A DNA stretch of 64,000 nt from Micromonospora sp. C31. GTDB lineage: Bacteria > Actinomycetota > Actinomycetes > Mycobacteriales > Micromonosporaceae. Positions 1 to 7,799 of this stretch are shown here, piece after piece. The position numbers and the translations under genes were made by a program. The stretch spans positions 930,001 to 994,000 of the forward strand of contig NZ_JAGPXN010000001.1 of the NCBI RefSeq assembly GCF_018070575.1, in the 5' to 3' direction. Position 1 is the stretch's first letter. Each line of letters starts with the position of its first letter. The notes under the pieces are model-generated. The model saw only the letters and a list, made by a program, of their open reading frames with translations. It did no database searches and was not told the DNA's origin.

Positions 1-1
1 C

Positions 2-70
2 GCTCGCCCGTCGCCGATCATCGAGCGCGAGGGCGGCTACGAGGGCCAGGAGGAGGGCGGCGGGCACTGA
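2..70 (+). CDS. C-terminal end of an unidentified protein
   Basis: Only the last 22 codons are inside the window. The frame that ends in TGA at 68-70 reads a Glu/Gly-rich tail ending EEGGGH and is open to the left edge. It is followed directly by a strong hairpin (92-129), which supports a real gene end. The tail has no recognisable domain, so the product cannot be named. It lies just upstream of radA on the same strand. Confidence 0.5.
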   Translation, partial: ARPSPIIEREGGYEGQEEGGGH

Positions 71-91
71 CCCCGCCCCGTTCAGACCGAC

Positions 92-129
92 GACACCGTC
101 GGCGTGGTGACCGCCACGCCGACGGTGTC
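92..129 (+). terminator. Perfect 16-bp hairpin terminator before radA
   Basis: Bases 92-107 and 114-129 are perfect inverted complements (16 bp) with a 6-base loop, followed by a short T-containing tail. The hairpin lies 22 bases after the stop at 68-70 and 19 bases before the radA -10 element, so it separates the two transcripts. Like many actinobacterial terminators it lacks a long U tract. Confidence 0.8.
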
Positions 130-147
130 TTCGTCGTACCCGGGGAC

Positions 148-160
148 TAACGTCCCCATG
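148..160 (+). promoter_or_regulatory. -10 element of a leaderless radA transcript
   Basis: TAACGT at 148-153 matches the TANNNT -10 consensus. Exactly six bases separate it from the GTG at 160, so transcription would start at or beside the start codon. There is no Shine-Dalgarno sequence upstream of this GTG, which fits a leaderless message. The same arrangement recurs at disA, coaX, folP and other genes in the window. Confidence 0.6.
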
Positions 161-1611
161 TGACCACCTCCCGATCGACCCCCTCCCGCGCCGGCGGAAC
201 CGGGCGGGGCCGCGCCGCCGCCCGCGAGCCCCGGCCGGCCTACGAGTGCGACGCCTGCGGGCACCAACCGCCCAAGTGGGTCGGGCGCTGCCCGGAGTGC
301 GGCGAATGGGGCTCGGTGGTCGAGTGCACGGTCACCGGCCCGACGGTCTCCGGAAAGGTGGTCAGCTCCCGGATGCCGGCCGAGCCGGCCCGGCCGATCG
401 CCACCATCAGCGCCGCACCGGCACGGGCCCGCCCCACCGGCGTCAGCGAGCTCGACCGGGTCCTCGGCGGCGGTCTGGTCCCCGGCGCGGTGGTGCTGCT
501 CGCCGGCGAGCCGGGGGTCGGCAAGTCCACCCTGCTGCTCGACGTGGCCCAGCAGTGGGCCGCCGGCGCGGGCAGCCCCTCCCTGGTGGTCAGCGGCGAG
601 GAGTCGGTCAGCCAGGTCCGGCTGCGCGCCGAGCGGATGGGCGCCCTGCACGACCAGCTCTACCTCGCGGCCGAGAGCGACCTCGCCGCCGTGCTCGGTC
701 ACCTCGACGCGGTCAAGCCGGGCCTGCTGGTGCTCGACTCGGTGCAGACCATCTCCACCACCGGCGCCGAGGGGGTCTCGGGTGGGGTGACCCAGGTGCG
801 GGCGGTCACCGCCGCCCTGGTCGCGGTGGCCAAGGAACGCGGCATCGCCACCGTGCTGGTGGGCCACGTCACCAAGGACGGGCAGGTGGCCGGCCCCCGG
901 GTGCTGGAGCACCTGGTCGACGTGGTGCTGCACTTCGAGGGCGACAAGCACTCCTCGCTGCGCATGGTGCGCGGGGTGAAGAACCGGTTCGGCGCCGCCG
1001 ACGAGGTGGGTTGCTTCGAGATGCACGAGGGCGGCATCAGCAGCCTGGCCGACCCGTCCGGGCTCTTCCTGACCCGCTACTCGGAACCGGTGCCCGGCAC
1101 CTGCGTCACGGTTGCGATGGAGGGGCGCCGGGCGCTCGTCACCGAGGTGCAGGCGCTGATCGGCGCGACCGTGGCCGGCTCGCCCCGGCGGACGGTGTCG
1201 GGCCTCGACTCGGCCCGGCTGGCGATGGTGCTGGCGGTGCTCCAGCGGCGCACGGAACGCCTGACCCTGCACGACCGGGAGGTCTTCGCGGCCACCGTCG
1301 GCGGCATCCGGGTGGTGGAGCCAGCGGCCGACCTCGCCGTCGCCCTCGCCGTCGCCTCCGGCGGGCTCAACCTGGCCATCGCGCCGCACCTGGTGGCGAT
1401 CGGCGAGGTCGGCCTGACCGGCGAGGTACGCCGCGTCGGCGCGGTGCCGCGCCGCCTGGCCGAGGCGGCCCGGCTCGGGTTCCGGCTCGCGCTGGTGCCG
1501 ACCGGCTGCGGCCCCGACAGCACCGGCGTCACCCCCGAGCACATGCGGGTGATCGAGGTGACCGACGTACGTGCGGCGCTCCAGGCCGTCGCCCGGGCGT
1601 CCGCCGAGTGA
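160..1611 (+). CDS. radA: DNA repair protein RadA
   Basis: RadA is a RecA-related ATPase that processes branched recombination intermediates during DNA repair in the cytoplasm. The 483-residue product has the expected layout: a C4 zinc finger near the N-terminus (Cys30, Cys33, Cys44, Cys47), a Walker A GEPGVGKST at 116-124, the RadA-specific KNRFG motif at 274-278 and a C-terminal Lon-protease-like region. Length is normal for the family. The GTG start was chosen because it sits six bases after a -10 element and no earlier start is supported. disA follows on the same strand after about 140 bases, a classic pairing: DisA scans DNA branches that RadA processes. disA has its own promoter signature, so the two need not be co-transcribed. 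Confidence 0.97.
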   Translation: MTTSRSTPSRAGGTGRGRAAAREPRPAYECDACGHQPPKWVGRCPECGEWGSVVECTVTGPTVSGKVVSSRMPAEPARPIATISAAPARARPTGVSELDRVLGGGLVPGAVVLLAGEPGVGKSTLLLDVAQQWAAGAGSPSLVVSGEESVSQVRLRAERMGALHDQLYLAAESDLAAVLGHLDAVKPGLLVLDSVQTISTTGAEGVSGGVTQVRAVTAALVAVAKERGIATVLVGHVTKDGQVAGPRVLEHLVDVVLHFEGDKHSSLRMVRGVKNRFGAADEVGCFEMHEGGISSLADPSGLFLTRYSEPVPGTCVTVAMEGRRALVTEVQALIGATVAGSPRRTVSGLDSARLAMVLAVLQRRTERLTLHDREVFAATVGGIRVVEPAADLAVALAVASGGLNLAIAPHLVAIGEVGLTGEVRRVGAVPRRLAEAARLGFRLALVPTGCGPDSTGVTPEHMRVIEVTDVRAALQAVARASAE

Positions 1612-1741
1612 CCGCCGACGGCCTCCGGCGGAACGCACAGCCCGATACCGGACAGCTCGGGCGACAGCCCATGGTCCGGGCGAGGTGGGGCATCGTGACA
1701 CATCACAGTAACCACGACAGCACCCACCGCAGGGCAGTCCG

Positions 1742-1747
1742 TAGACT
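1742..1747 (+). promoter_or_regulatory. -10 element upstream of disA (leaderless)
   Basis: TAGACT at 1742-1747 matches TANNNT and is followed after six bases by GTG at 1754. This favours GTG 1754 over the in-frame GTG at 1748 as the disA start, because the usual -10 to +1 spacing puts the first transcribed base at 1754. No Shine-Dalgarno sequence is present. Confidence 0.55.
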
Positions 1748-1753
1748 GTGCCC

Positions 1754-2935
1754 GTGCCGATCGACCGCGACACCGCCAAGCCTGCCGGCGCGACACCCCA
1801 CGCCCGCACCGGCGCCGTGGGCTCCCCCGCCCGCCCGATCAGCGTGAGCGTGACCGGGGGCGCCGGGGGCGCCGGCGACCCGTTGCGGGCGAACCTGGCC
1901 CTGATGGCTCCGGGCACCGCACTGCGCGACGGCCTCGAGCGCATCCTGCGCGGCCGGACGGGCGCGCTGATCGTCCTCGGCTACGACAAGGTGGTCGAGG
2001 GTCTCTGCACCGGCGGGTTCCCGCTCGACGTCGAGTTCTCCGCCACCCGGGTCCGGGAGCTGTGCAAGATGGACGGCGCGGTCGTGCTCTCCAGCGACGG
2101 CACCCGCATCGTGCGGGCTGCCGTGCACCTGATGCCCGACCCGACCATCCCGACCGAGGAGTCCGGCACCCGGCACCGCACGGCCGAGCGGGTCGCCCGC
2201 CAGACGGGCTACCCGGTGATCTCGGTCAGCCAGTCGATGCGGATCATCAGCCTCTACGTCAACGGCCAGCGGCACGTGCTGGACGACTCGGCGGCGATCC
2301 TGTCCCGCGCCAACCAGGCACTCGCCACGCTGGAGCGCTACAAGCTCCGGCTGGACGAGGTCTCCGGCACCCTCTCCGCCTTGGAGATCGAGGACCTGGT
2401 CACCGTACGGGACGCGGTCGCGGTGGTGCAGCGGCTGGAGATGGTCCGCAGGATCGCCGACGAGATCGCCGGCTACGTGGTGGAGCTGGGCACCGACGGC
2501 CGGCTGCTGGCCCTCCAGCTCGACGAGCTGATGGCCGGCGTCGACGCCGACCGCACCCTGGTGATCCGGGACTACCTGCCGGCCGGCCGGAAGTCCCGCA
2601 CCCTCGACGAGGCGCTGGTGGAGCTGGATCTGCTCGGCGCGACCGAGCTGATCGACCTGGTCGCGGTCGCCAAGGCGATCGGCTACCCGGCCGCGTCCGA
2701 CGCGCTCGACGCGGCGGTCAGCCCGCGCGGCTTCCGGCTGCTGGCCAAGGTGCCCCGGCTGCCGGTGACCGTGGTCGACCGTCTCGTCGTGCACTTCGGC
2801 AGCCTCCAGCGCCTGCTGGGGGCCACGGTCGAGGATCTCCAGGCCGTCGAGGGGGTCGGCGACGCCCGCGCCCGGGGCGTCCGCGAAGGGCTGTCGCGCC
2901 TCGCCGAGGCGTCGATCCTCGAACGTTACGTCTGA
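1754..2935 (+). CDS. disA: DNA integrity scanning protein DisA, diadenylate cyclase
   Basis: DisA condenses two ATP molecules into the second messenger c-di-AMP and slows or stops when it meets branched DNA. With the GTG at 1754 the protein has 393 residues. The diadenylate cyclase domain shows DGA at about 107-109 and GTRHRTA at about 138-144, the conserved nucleotide-binding motifs. A helical linker follows, then a C-terminal helix-hairpin-helix DNA-binding segment at about 355-382. The actinobacterial N-terminal extension is present. An alternative start is GTG 1748, two codons earlier. The gene lies after radA, and the pair is conserved in actinobacteria and firmicutes. A short hairpin immediately after the stop suggests the transcript ends here. 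Confidence 0.96.
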   Translation: MPIDRDTAKPAGATPHARTGAVGSPARPISVSVTGGAGGAGDPLRANLALMAPGTALRDGLERILRGRTGALIVLGYDKVVEGLCTGGFPLDVEFSATRVRELCKMDGAVVLSSDGTRIVRAAVHLMPDPTIPTEESGTRHRTAERVARQTGYPVISVSQSMRIISLYVNGQRHVLDDSAAILSRANQALATLERYKLRLDEVSGTLSALEIEDLVTVRDAVAVVQRLEMVRRIADEIAGYVVELGTDGRLLALQLDELMAGVDADRTLVIRDYLPAGRKSRTLDEALVELDLLGATELIDLVAVAKAIGYPAASDALDAAVSPRGFRLLAKVPRLPVTVVDRLVVHFGSLQRLLGATVEDLQAVEGVGDARARGVREGLSRLAEASILERYV

Positions 2936-2939
2936 CCGG

Positions 2940-2961
2940 CCGGGGCCTCGACCCGCCCCGG
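2940..2961 (+). terminator. GC-rich hairpin after disA
   Basis: CCGGGGC at 2940-2946 pairs with GCCCCGG at 2955-2961 around an 8-base loop, starting five bases after the disA stop. It is short but GC-rich. It lies between converging genes (disA and the minus-strand gene ending at 3152). The rest of 2962-3151 shows no convincing gene or repeat. Confidence 0.45.
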
Positions 2962-3151
2962 CGGCGAACGGCGCACGCACCGGAGCGGCCCGTGTCCTGG
3001 CGGGCCGCAGGCCGTGGTGCCCAGCGGCCCGGCACCGGCAGCGTCGAGCAGTTGGCGGCGCTGGGCCGACCAGCCGGCCGAGGCGGGTCGTTCCTGATCG
3101 CCCGGCGCCCGCTGACGGCCGGGCCGAGGGCACCGCGGGGCGTACGGGCGG

Positions 3152-3895
3152 TCAGCCGGTGACGGTGAGCTTGACCGGCTCGCTGTGCTTGGTGCCGACC
3201 CGGGCGAAGACCTGGTAGGTGCCGGCCGGCGGGTTGGGGCCCGCCGCCACCCCGTTGGCGCACCTGGTGGTGTCGCGGCCGTTCCAGCCCACCTGGTAGG
3301 AGCGCTCGAAGCCCGGCGTGAAGGACTGCACGTCGGAGCCCTTGCCGGTGCCGCAGGTGTCGGAGGACCAGATCTTCTCGGCCCCCGACTTGATGAACAA
3401 CTCCTGCACGTCGGCGCCGACGTCGCGGCTGCACGTCCGCCCCGAACGATTCTTGATCTTGAGCTGGAGGTTCACCACTGCCCCCCGGACCACCGAGGCG
3501 GGCTGGGCCACCGGGGTCACCGTGAGCTCGGCGTCGGTGCAGGTGCCGTCGTCGGCCGCCGGCACGACCGGCGCCACCGGCGGCGAATCGGTGCTGGCGC
3601 CGCCCGGCGGATCGCCGGCGGAACCGCCCGACGGGCCGCCGGCGTCAGGGCCGTCCGACGCTCCCGGCGGGGGTGCCCCGGTCTGCGGGGTGAGCACCGA
3701 GCCGGTGGGCTCCGGCGAGGCACCGGACGACGTCGCACCCGCGGAGGGCTGCGCGTCGCCGCCCTTGTTCGCGTTCCGGCTCGAACCGGTGCACGAATAG
3801 AGCAGGACAATCAGGAAGAGAAGCCCCGCTCCGAGTACGACGGCGCGACGCCGCCAGTAAACGGCGGGTGGCAGGGGGCCGACCGTCAGACGCAT
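3152..3895 (-). CDS. Membrane-anchored extracellular protein, Rv3587c-like
   Basis: The 247-residue product begins with a short cytoplasmic segment, one strong membrane helix (about residues 18-36) and then a long Gly/Pro/Ser/Thr-rich linker of roughly 80 residues. It ends in a globular domain of about 110 residues that looks beta-rich and carries four cysteines, enough for two disulfides. That layout means the C-terminal domain sits outside the cell. No catalytic motif is seen and the function is unknown. Position next to disA-radA matches Rv3587c of M. tuberculosis, a conserved membrane protein. The ATG at 3895 was chosen because it directly precedes the membrane segment; the longer open frame upstream is Arg-rich and not protein-like. 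A TACGGT -10-like element lies nine bases before this ATG. Confidence 0.75.
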   Translation of the reverse strand: MRLTVGPLPPAVYWRRRAVVLGAGLLFLIVLLYSCTGSSRNANKGGDAQPSAGATSSGASPEPTGSVLTPQTGAPPPGASDGPDAGGPSGGSAGDPPGGASTDSPPVAPVVPAADDGTCTDAELTVTPVAQPASVVRGAVVNLQLKIKNRSGRTCSRDVGADVQELFIKSGAEKIWSSDTCGTGKGSDVQSFTPGFERSYQVGWNGRDTTRCANGVAAGPNPPAGTYQVFARVGTKHSEPVKLTVTG

Positions 3896-4076
3896 GATGC
3901 CCCCACCGTAGCGGCGCGGGGCACGCCAGCGCCGCGCGACGCGCCGAGTCCGCCGAGGCTCACCGCGCCCACCCTCCACCTGCGACGGTCAAGCTGGCCG
4001 CCGCCGAGGGCCCGAAGGTCGCGTTGCCTGCCGAACGTGTCCCGTCGACGACGCTCGGTCCCCACAGCGGCGCCAC

Positions 4077-4661
4077 TCAGAGGTACACCTTGCGCTGGTA
4101 GATGGCGTGAGCGCCGGCGACCCGGTCGAGGAAGAGCAGGCCGGCGCAGTGGTCGATCTCGTGCTGGAGGGCCCGCGCCTCGAACCCGTCCGTCACCAGC
4201 CGTACGGACCGGCCCGTGCCGGGCAGCACGCCCTCCACCACCAGCCGGCTCGCCCGCTTGACGTCCCCGGTCAGGTCGGGCACCGACATGCAGCCCTCGC
4301 GGGCCACCTTCCACCGGCTCGCCTCGACGACCCGCGCGTTGCAGAGCGCGAAGGTGCCGTGCACGGTGAGCGCCTTCGGGTGGCCGACCACGTCCACCGC
4401 GAAGACCCGCGCGGCCACGCCGATCTGCGGGGCGGCCAGCCCGACGCAGCCCGGCGACACCCGCATGGTGGCGATCAGGTCGGCGGCCAGCCGTACGGTC
4501 TCCGCAGCGGTCGGATCCACCTCGCCGCCGACGTAGGTGAGCACCGGCTCCGGAGCGGACACCACCGGCCGCACCTCCCCCGGCACGCCCAGGGAATCCG
4601 GGCTCCAGTCGCCGAGGCCGGCGTACGTCCCGCCCTCCGGGCCGTGCCCGCCGGCGGTCAC
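4077..4661 (-). CDS. def: Peptide deformylase
   Basis: Peptide deformylase removes the N-formyl group from the initiator methionine of new proteins. All three family motifs are present in the 194-residue product: GLAAPQIG at 74-81, EGCMS with the metal-binding Cys124 at 122-126, and HEIDH at 167-171, whose two histidines complete the metal site. An N-terminal extension of about 25 residues before the core is common in actinobacterial forms. The GTG start shares four bases with the stop of the upstream ACT-domain gene (GTGA at 4658-4661), so the two are probably translated together. About 180 bases without features separate its end from the neighbouring start at 3895. Confidence 0.95.
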   Translation of the reverse strand: MTAGGHGPEGGTYAGLGDWSPDSLGVPGEVRPVVSAPEPVLTYVGGEVDPTAAETVRLAADLIATMRVSPGCVGLAAPQIGVAARVFAVDVVGHPKALTVHGTFALCNARVVEASRWKVAREGCMSVPDLTGDVKRASRLVVEGVLPGTGRSVRLVTDGFEARALQHEIDHCAGLLFLDRVAGAHAIYQRKVYL

Positions 4662-5170
4662 AGCACGTCCGGATCTGCCGGGCGCAGGGTCACCCCGACG
4701 CCCAGCTCCGCAGCCGCCGTCGTCAACCGGCCGGCCAGCTCGTCCGCCGTACCGGGCGGCAACTCCACCTCGGCCACCACCACGTAGAGCGCACCGGCCA
4801 GCCGGGTGCTCAGGTCGGTGACGTTGCCGCCGGCATCGGCGAGCACCCGGGTCATGGCCGCCACGATGCCCATCCGGTCCGCGCCGTGCACCGCCATCAC
4901 GTACGGCTCGCCGGCGGGAGCCGTCTCACCGTCGGGGGTGACCGCGCGTACGGTCGCCAGCAGCTGGCCGTCGGCGGAGAGCGGCGCCAGCGCGGCCTCG
5001 ACGTCGGCGGCGGCCGGTCCCACACAGATCAGGGTCATCGCGAAGTGCCCCCGCAGCCGGGTCATCGTGCTGTCGGTGAGGTTCGCGCCGAGCCGGGCCA
5101 GCACCTCGGCGACGTCGGCCACGATGCCCGGCCGGTCCCGGCCGATGACGGTGATCGCGAGCTCGTTCAT
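4658..5170 (-). CDS. Double ACT-domain regulatory protein, GcvR-like
   Basis: The 170-residue protein consists of two ACT domains, about residues 3-80 and 90-165, each opening with the typical pattern of a dimer-forming strand followed by D-R-x-G-I-V-A (VIGRDRPGIVADV and HGADRMGIVAAM). ACT domains bind amino acids; two-domain proteins of this size resemble the glycine cleavage regulator GcvR, though the ligand cannot be read from the sequence. The ATG at 5170 starts the conserved first strand, and the longer upstream frame is low-complexity. A CAGAAT element six bases upstream is a near match to a leaderless -10. It overlaps def by four bases, and the functional reason for pairing with deformylase is unknown. 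Confidence 0.8.
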   Translation of the reverse strand: MNELAITVIGRDRPGIVADVAEVLARLGANLTDSTMTRLRGHFAMTLICVGPAAADVEAALAPLSADGQLLATVRAVTPDGETAPAGEPYVMAVHGADRMGIVAAMTRVLADAGGNVTDLSTRLAGALYVVVAEVELPPGTADELAGRLTTAAAELGVGVTLRPADPDVL

Positions 5171-5317
5171 CCGGGCATTCTGCCCGATCCGTCCGCCACC
5201 GCCACAGCACCCCGCCCGTCCCGCCCAGCCAGCGGGACGGTACGCCGCACGCACCCGTCGCGGCGTCGTCGCCCGCACCGCCCGGCCGACGGATCGCGTG
5301 ACATCATCGGCGGCGCG

Positions 5318-6217
5318 ATGACTGAGCCCACTTTCGCCACCCTGGTCAGCCGGTGGTACGACGAGAACGCCCGCGACCTGCCCTGGCGCGGGCCCGACGT
5401 GAGCCCGTGGGCCATCCTGGTCAGCGAGGTCATGCTCCAGCAGACGCCGGTCGTACGCGTGCTCCCCGCCTGGGAGGCCTGGCTGGCGCGCTGGCCGGAG
5501 CCGGCCGCACTGGCGGCGGACAGCCCCGCCGAGGCGATCCGGATGTGGGGGCGGCTCGGCTACCCCCGCCGCGCGGTGCGGCTACGGGACTGCGCGGCGG
5601 CGATCGTCGAGCGCCACGGGGGCCGGGTCCCGGACCGGCTGGAGCAACTGCTGGCCCTACCGGGCGTCGGCACCTACACGGCCCGGGCGGTGGCCGCGTT
5701 CGCCTACGGTCAGCGGCACCCGGTGGTCGACACCAACGTACGACGGGTGGTCTGCCGGGCGATCGCCGGCGAGCCGGACGCCGGCCCGGTGACCCGACCG
5801 GCCGACCTGGTCGCCACCGAGAAGCTGCTCCCCACCGAGCCAGCCGCCGCCGCACTGGCCAGCGCGGCCTTCATGGAACTGGGCGCGGTGGTCTGCGTCG
5901 CCCGGTCGCCGCGCTGCGGGGCCTGCCCCGTCGAGTCGGTCTGCGCCTGGCGCGCGTCCGGACGCGAGGCGCCCGCGGGCCCGACCCGCCGCCCCCAGCG
6001 GTACGCCGGCACCGACCGCCAGGTACGCGGGCTGCTGCTCGGCGTACTGCGGGAGGCGATCGGGCCGGTGCCACACCAGCGGCTCGACCAGGTGTGGGCC
6101 GACGACGTCCAGCGTTCCCGGGCCCTCACCGGCCTGGTGCGGGACGGTCTCGTGGAGCCGGTCGGCGGATCCTCGTTCCGCCTCGTCGGGGACGGGCCAC
6201 CGGTCCCGGTGGGCTGA
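5318..6217 (+). CDS. mutY: A/G-specific adenine DNA glycosylase MutY
   Basis: MutY removes adenine mispaired with 8-oxoguanine. The 299-residue product shows the catalytic Glu37 in SEVMLQQT, the helix-hairpin-helix LPGVGTYTA at 114-122 followed by catalytic Asp138 (VDTNV), and the 4Fe-4S ligands Cys193, Cys200, Cys203 and Cys209 in the C-x6-C-x2-C-x5-C spacing. The C-terminus is short, which is usual in actinobacteria. The ATG at 5318 begins the conserved core; longer upstream frames have no family similarity. It is transcribed away from the ACT/def pair. The 250 bases after it hold GC-rich short repeats and a bidirectional hairpin. Confidence 0.96.
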   Translation: MTEPTFATLVSRWYDENARDLPWRGPDVSPWAILVSEVMLQQTPVVRVLPAWEAWLARWPEPAALAADSPAEAIRMWGRLGYPRRAVRLRDCAAAIVERHGGRVPDRLEQLLALPGVGTYTARAVAAFAYGQRHPVVDTNVRRVVCRAIAGEPDAGPVTRPADLVATEKLLPTEPAAAALASAAFMELGAVVCVARSPRCGACPVESVCAWRASGREAPAGPTRRPQRYAGTDRQVRGLLLGVLREAIGPVPHQRLDQVWADDVQRSRALTGLVRDGLVEPVGGSSFRLVGDGPPVPVG

Positions 6218-6320
6218 CCCCGGGCCGACGCGACCCGGCCCGACGCGACCCGGCCCGACGCGGCCTGACCCAAGGCGACCCGGCCCGACGCGAACCGGCC
6301 CGACGCGACCGGCGCGACCC
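6218..6320. repeat. Short tandem repeats of a GGCCCGACGCGACCC-type unit
   Basis: Immediately after the mutY stop a roughly 15-base unit resembling CGGCCCGACGCGACC is repeated about six times with small changes and one interruption. The array is non-coding in any convincing frame. It may have arisen by slippage. No function is implied. Confidence 0.7.
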
Positions 6321-6397
6321 GGCGCCCCGGCACAGCTCAGGTCAGCACGACCCGAGGCGGCCCGCCCCAAGCCGCGCTGGCGACATCGGCAAGACGA

Positions 6398-6429
6398 AAG
6401 GGCCGGTCCCCGTGTCGGGGCCGGCCCTT
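6398..6429. terminator. Bidirectional hairpin between mutY and the C39-like peptidase gene
   Basis: AAGGGCCGG at 6398-6406 pairs with CCGGCCCTT at 6421-6429, and an inner CCCC/GGGG pair extends the stem past a single bulged T. The hairpin lies between converging genes (mutY stop 6217, peptidase stop 6469) and could end transcription from both sides. Confidence 0.7.
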
Positions 6430-6468
6430 GTCGTCGTTCCTGTCGTGGTGCGTGTGGTCGCGGTCGGG

Positions 6469-7119
6469 TCAGGCGGTGTAGCCGCGGGTGGCGGTCCAGT
6501 CGGCGAGGTTGTCGATGCTCATGCGGTAGGTGGCCTGGTCGGGGTCGGCGGAGTCGGCGATGGTGACGGTGTTGCCGTTGTCGCGGTAGCCGACGACGCT
6601 GATGTAGTGGCCGCCTTCGAAGGAGTGGGTGGTGCCGTCGGTGTCGGTGGCGGTGCCGGCGATGTTGGCGACCACGGCGTGGCCTTCGTCGATGGCGGTG
6701 ACGATGTCGGCGCGCAGCTTGTCGGTCTGGGTGTCGTCGGCGGCGGGGTCGCGGATCTCGACGGACTGGTAGGCGTCGCGGCCGGTTTCCTTGTTGAGGA
6801 CGGGGGTGATGTCGTTGATGGAGTTGGTGCCGGCTTCGGTGGTGCCCATGAGCTTGGCCATGGCGTCGACGTCGATGTTCTTGCCCTGGACGCTGAGGGC
6901 GTTGCGGGCGGCGGCGGGGCCGCAGTAGTAGAAGTTGGGCTGGGCTTCGTAGCGCACGCCGAGCTCACGCTCGCCGCCCTTGCGGTCCTGGGCGGTGGAG
7001 GCGGGCTTGTTGTCGACGGGGGCCGCGTGCGCGGTGGTGACGGGGCCGGCGATGGCGCCGCCGGTGAAGGCGAGCCCGGCAGCGGTCAGGGCGGTCCTAC
7101 GCAGGATGTCGGTACGCAT
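6469..7119 (-). CDS. Secreted C39-like cysteine peptidase
   Basis: The 216-residue product starts with a signal peptide (MRTDILRRT, hydrophobic stretch, then AHA-type cleavage at about residue 31). The mature part has a papain-like C39_2 layout: catalytic Cys in NFYYCGPAA, then His in EGGHYISVVGYRD, and a following Asp in TIADSAD. It therefore looks like a secreted thiol protease or amidase; no substrate can be inferred and no bacteriocin transporter is attached. The ATG at 7119 was chosen because it starts the signal peptide and an AAAGG stretch lies upstream. Three tandem GGAAT/GGCAT-N18-GTT promoter motifs precede it, which suggests induction by thiol or envelope stress. Confidence 0.82.
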   Translation of the reverse strand: MRTDILRRTALTAAGLAFTGGAIAGPVTTAHAAPVDNKPASTAQDRKGGERELGVRYEAQPNFYYCGPAAARNALSVQGKNIDVDAMAKLMGTTEAGTNSINDITPVLNKETGRDAYQSVEIRDPAADDTQTDKLRADIVTAIDEGHAVVANIAGTATDTDGTTHSFEGGHYISVVGYRDNGNTVTIADSADPDQATYRMSIDNLADWTATRGYTA

Positions 7120-7250
7120 GATGACAAGGCACCTTTCGATCGGGGGTACCTGGACACACGCCGGAAGGGGGGCGGGTGTGCCACAGGCGAGGAAAGGTTC
7201 TACGTCAGGCATGTCCCCGGCGCGGGGCCGGGGCGCGTCCCGGGGGATGT

Positions 7251-7276
7251 AACCGGCCGGGCGGGCCACGCATTCC
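7251..7276 (-). promoter_or_regulatory. Sigma-R-type promoter A of the C39-like peptidase gene
   Basis: On the minus strand, GGAAT (7276-7272) and GTT (7253-7251) are separated by exactly 18 bases, the published sigma-R/SigH consensus spacing. This is the copy closest to the gene, giving a leader of about 125 bases. Confidence 0.6.
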
Positions 7277-7313
7277 GGCGGCCACGCTCCAGCCCATCCG
7301 TGTCGGGGGGTGT

Positions 7314-7339
7314 AACGACGCGGGGCGGGCCGGCATTCC
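7314..7339 (-). promoter_or_regulatory. Sigma-R-type promoter B of the C39-like peptidase gene
   Basis: A second minus-strand GGAAT (7339-7335) with an 18-base spacer to GTT (7316-7314). The sequence around it is an imperfect direct repeat of promoter A, sharing the GGAATG, the following GC-rich block and GTTACA, offset by 63 bases. Confidence 0.6.
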
Positions 7340-7388
7340 GGCCGCCGACCGGCCGAGCGGCCGGAGTCCACGCGCTCACGATGGTTAC

Positions 7389-7414
7389 AACGCCCCGGCC
7401 CCCCGGCCCATGCC
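7389..7414 (-). promoter_or_regulatory. Third, weaker sigma-R-type promoter-like motif
   Basis: A third minus-strand element reads GGCAT (7414-7410), 18 bases, then GTT (7391-7389). It differs by one base from the sigma-R -35 consensus. It lies 75 bases upstream of promoter B in the same orientation. Confidence 0.4.
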
Positions 7415-7742
7415 CGCCGGGCCGGTGGCGACCGCCACCGCGAAGCCGACACAGCCGGACATACGTTCACAAACAAGCCAAACCTGACCTGCTGCCCTAC
7501 GCCCGCCTCGACCATGCGGTTGTGGTGTACCGCAGAACGCCCGAATGGGCCACCAACGGCACCACGATTGCATGACCGACCCGAGGTGTGGGTTGAGCCC
7601 GGGCACGGGCGGGCGGTGAGGGCGGGCTTGGGCGGGCCGGGTGGGGTGCGGCGGGGCGGGTGAAACGGGTGGGGCGGTCCGGTTGGGGCGGGGAGCGGTC
7701 CGTGGGGCAGGTGACTGGGGGTGCGGGGCCGAGGGCAGAAGA

Positions 7743-7785
7743 AAGGGCGGCGGCCCGGTGGCTTTGCCACCGGGCCGCCGCCCTT
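7743..7785 (-). terminator. Strong clpC terminator
   Basis: A 19-bp inverted repeat of G/C-rich sequence (AAGGGCGGC... paired with ...GCCGCCCTT) closes on a small loop around TTT at 7763-7765. It lies 15 bases past the clpC stop codon on the minus strand and is the most stable hairpin seen in the window. Confidence 0.85.
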
Positions 7786-7799
7786 CCTGCTGCTGAGCC

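Larger units (their letters stand above)
7120..7742 (-). other. Long upstream region of the C39-like peptidase gene
   Basis: No gene is supported in these 620 bases. The half nearest the peptidase gene holds three imperfect direct repeats, each containing a sigma-R-type promoter motif (listed separately). The stretch at about 7460-7580 is richer in A and T than its surroundings and has a small inverted repeat (TGCGGT/ACCGCA near 7515-7535). The part near 7600-7730 is a G-rich low-complexity tract. Confidence 0.6.

Noticed and set aside
1748..1754. GTG 1748 as the disA start
   Set aside because: It directly abuts the -10 element; GTG 1754 has the six-base spacing seen at other leaderless genes. 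The difference is two codons.
82..1944. 620-codon open frame antisense to radA and disA
   Set aside because: High GC content leaves long open frames on the opposite strand. The frame has no family pattern and lies over two well-recognised genes.
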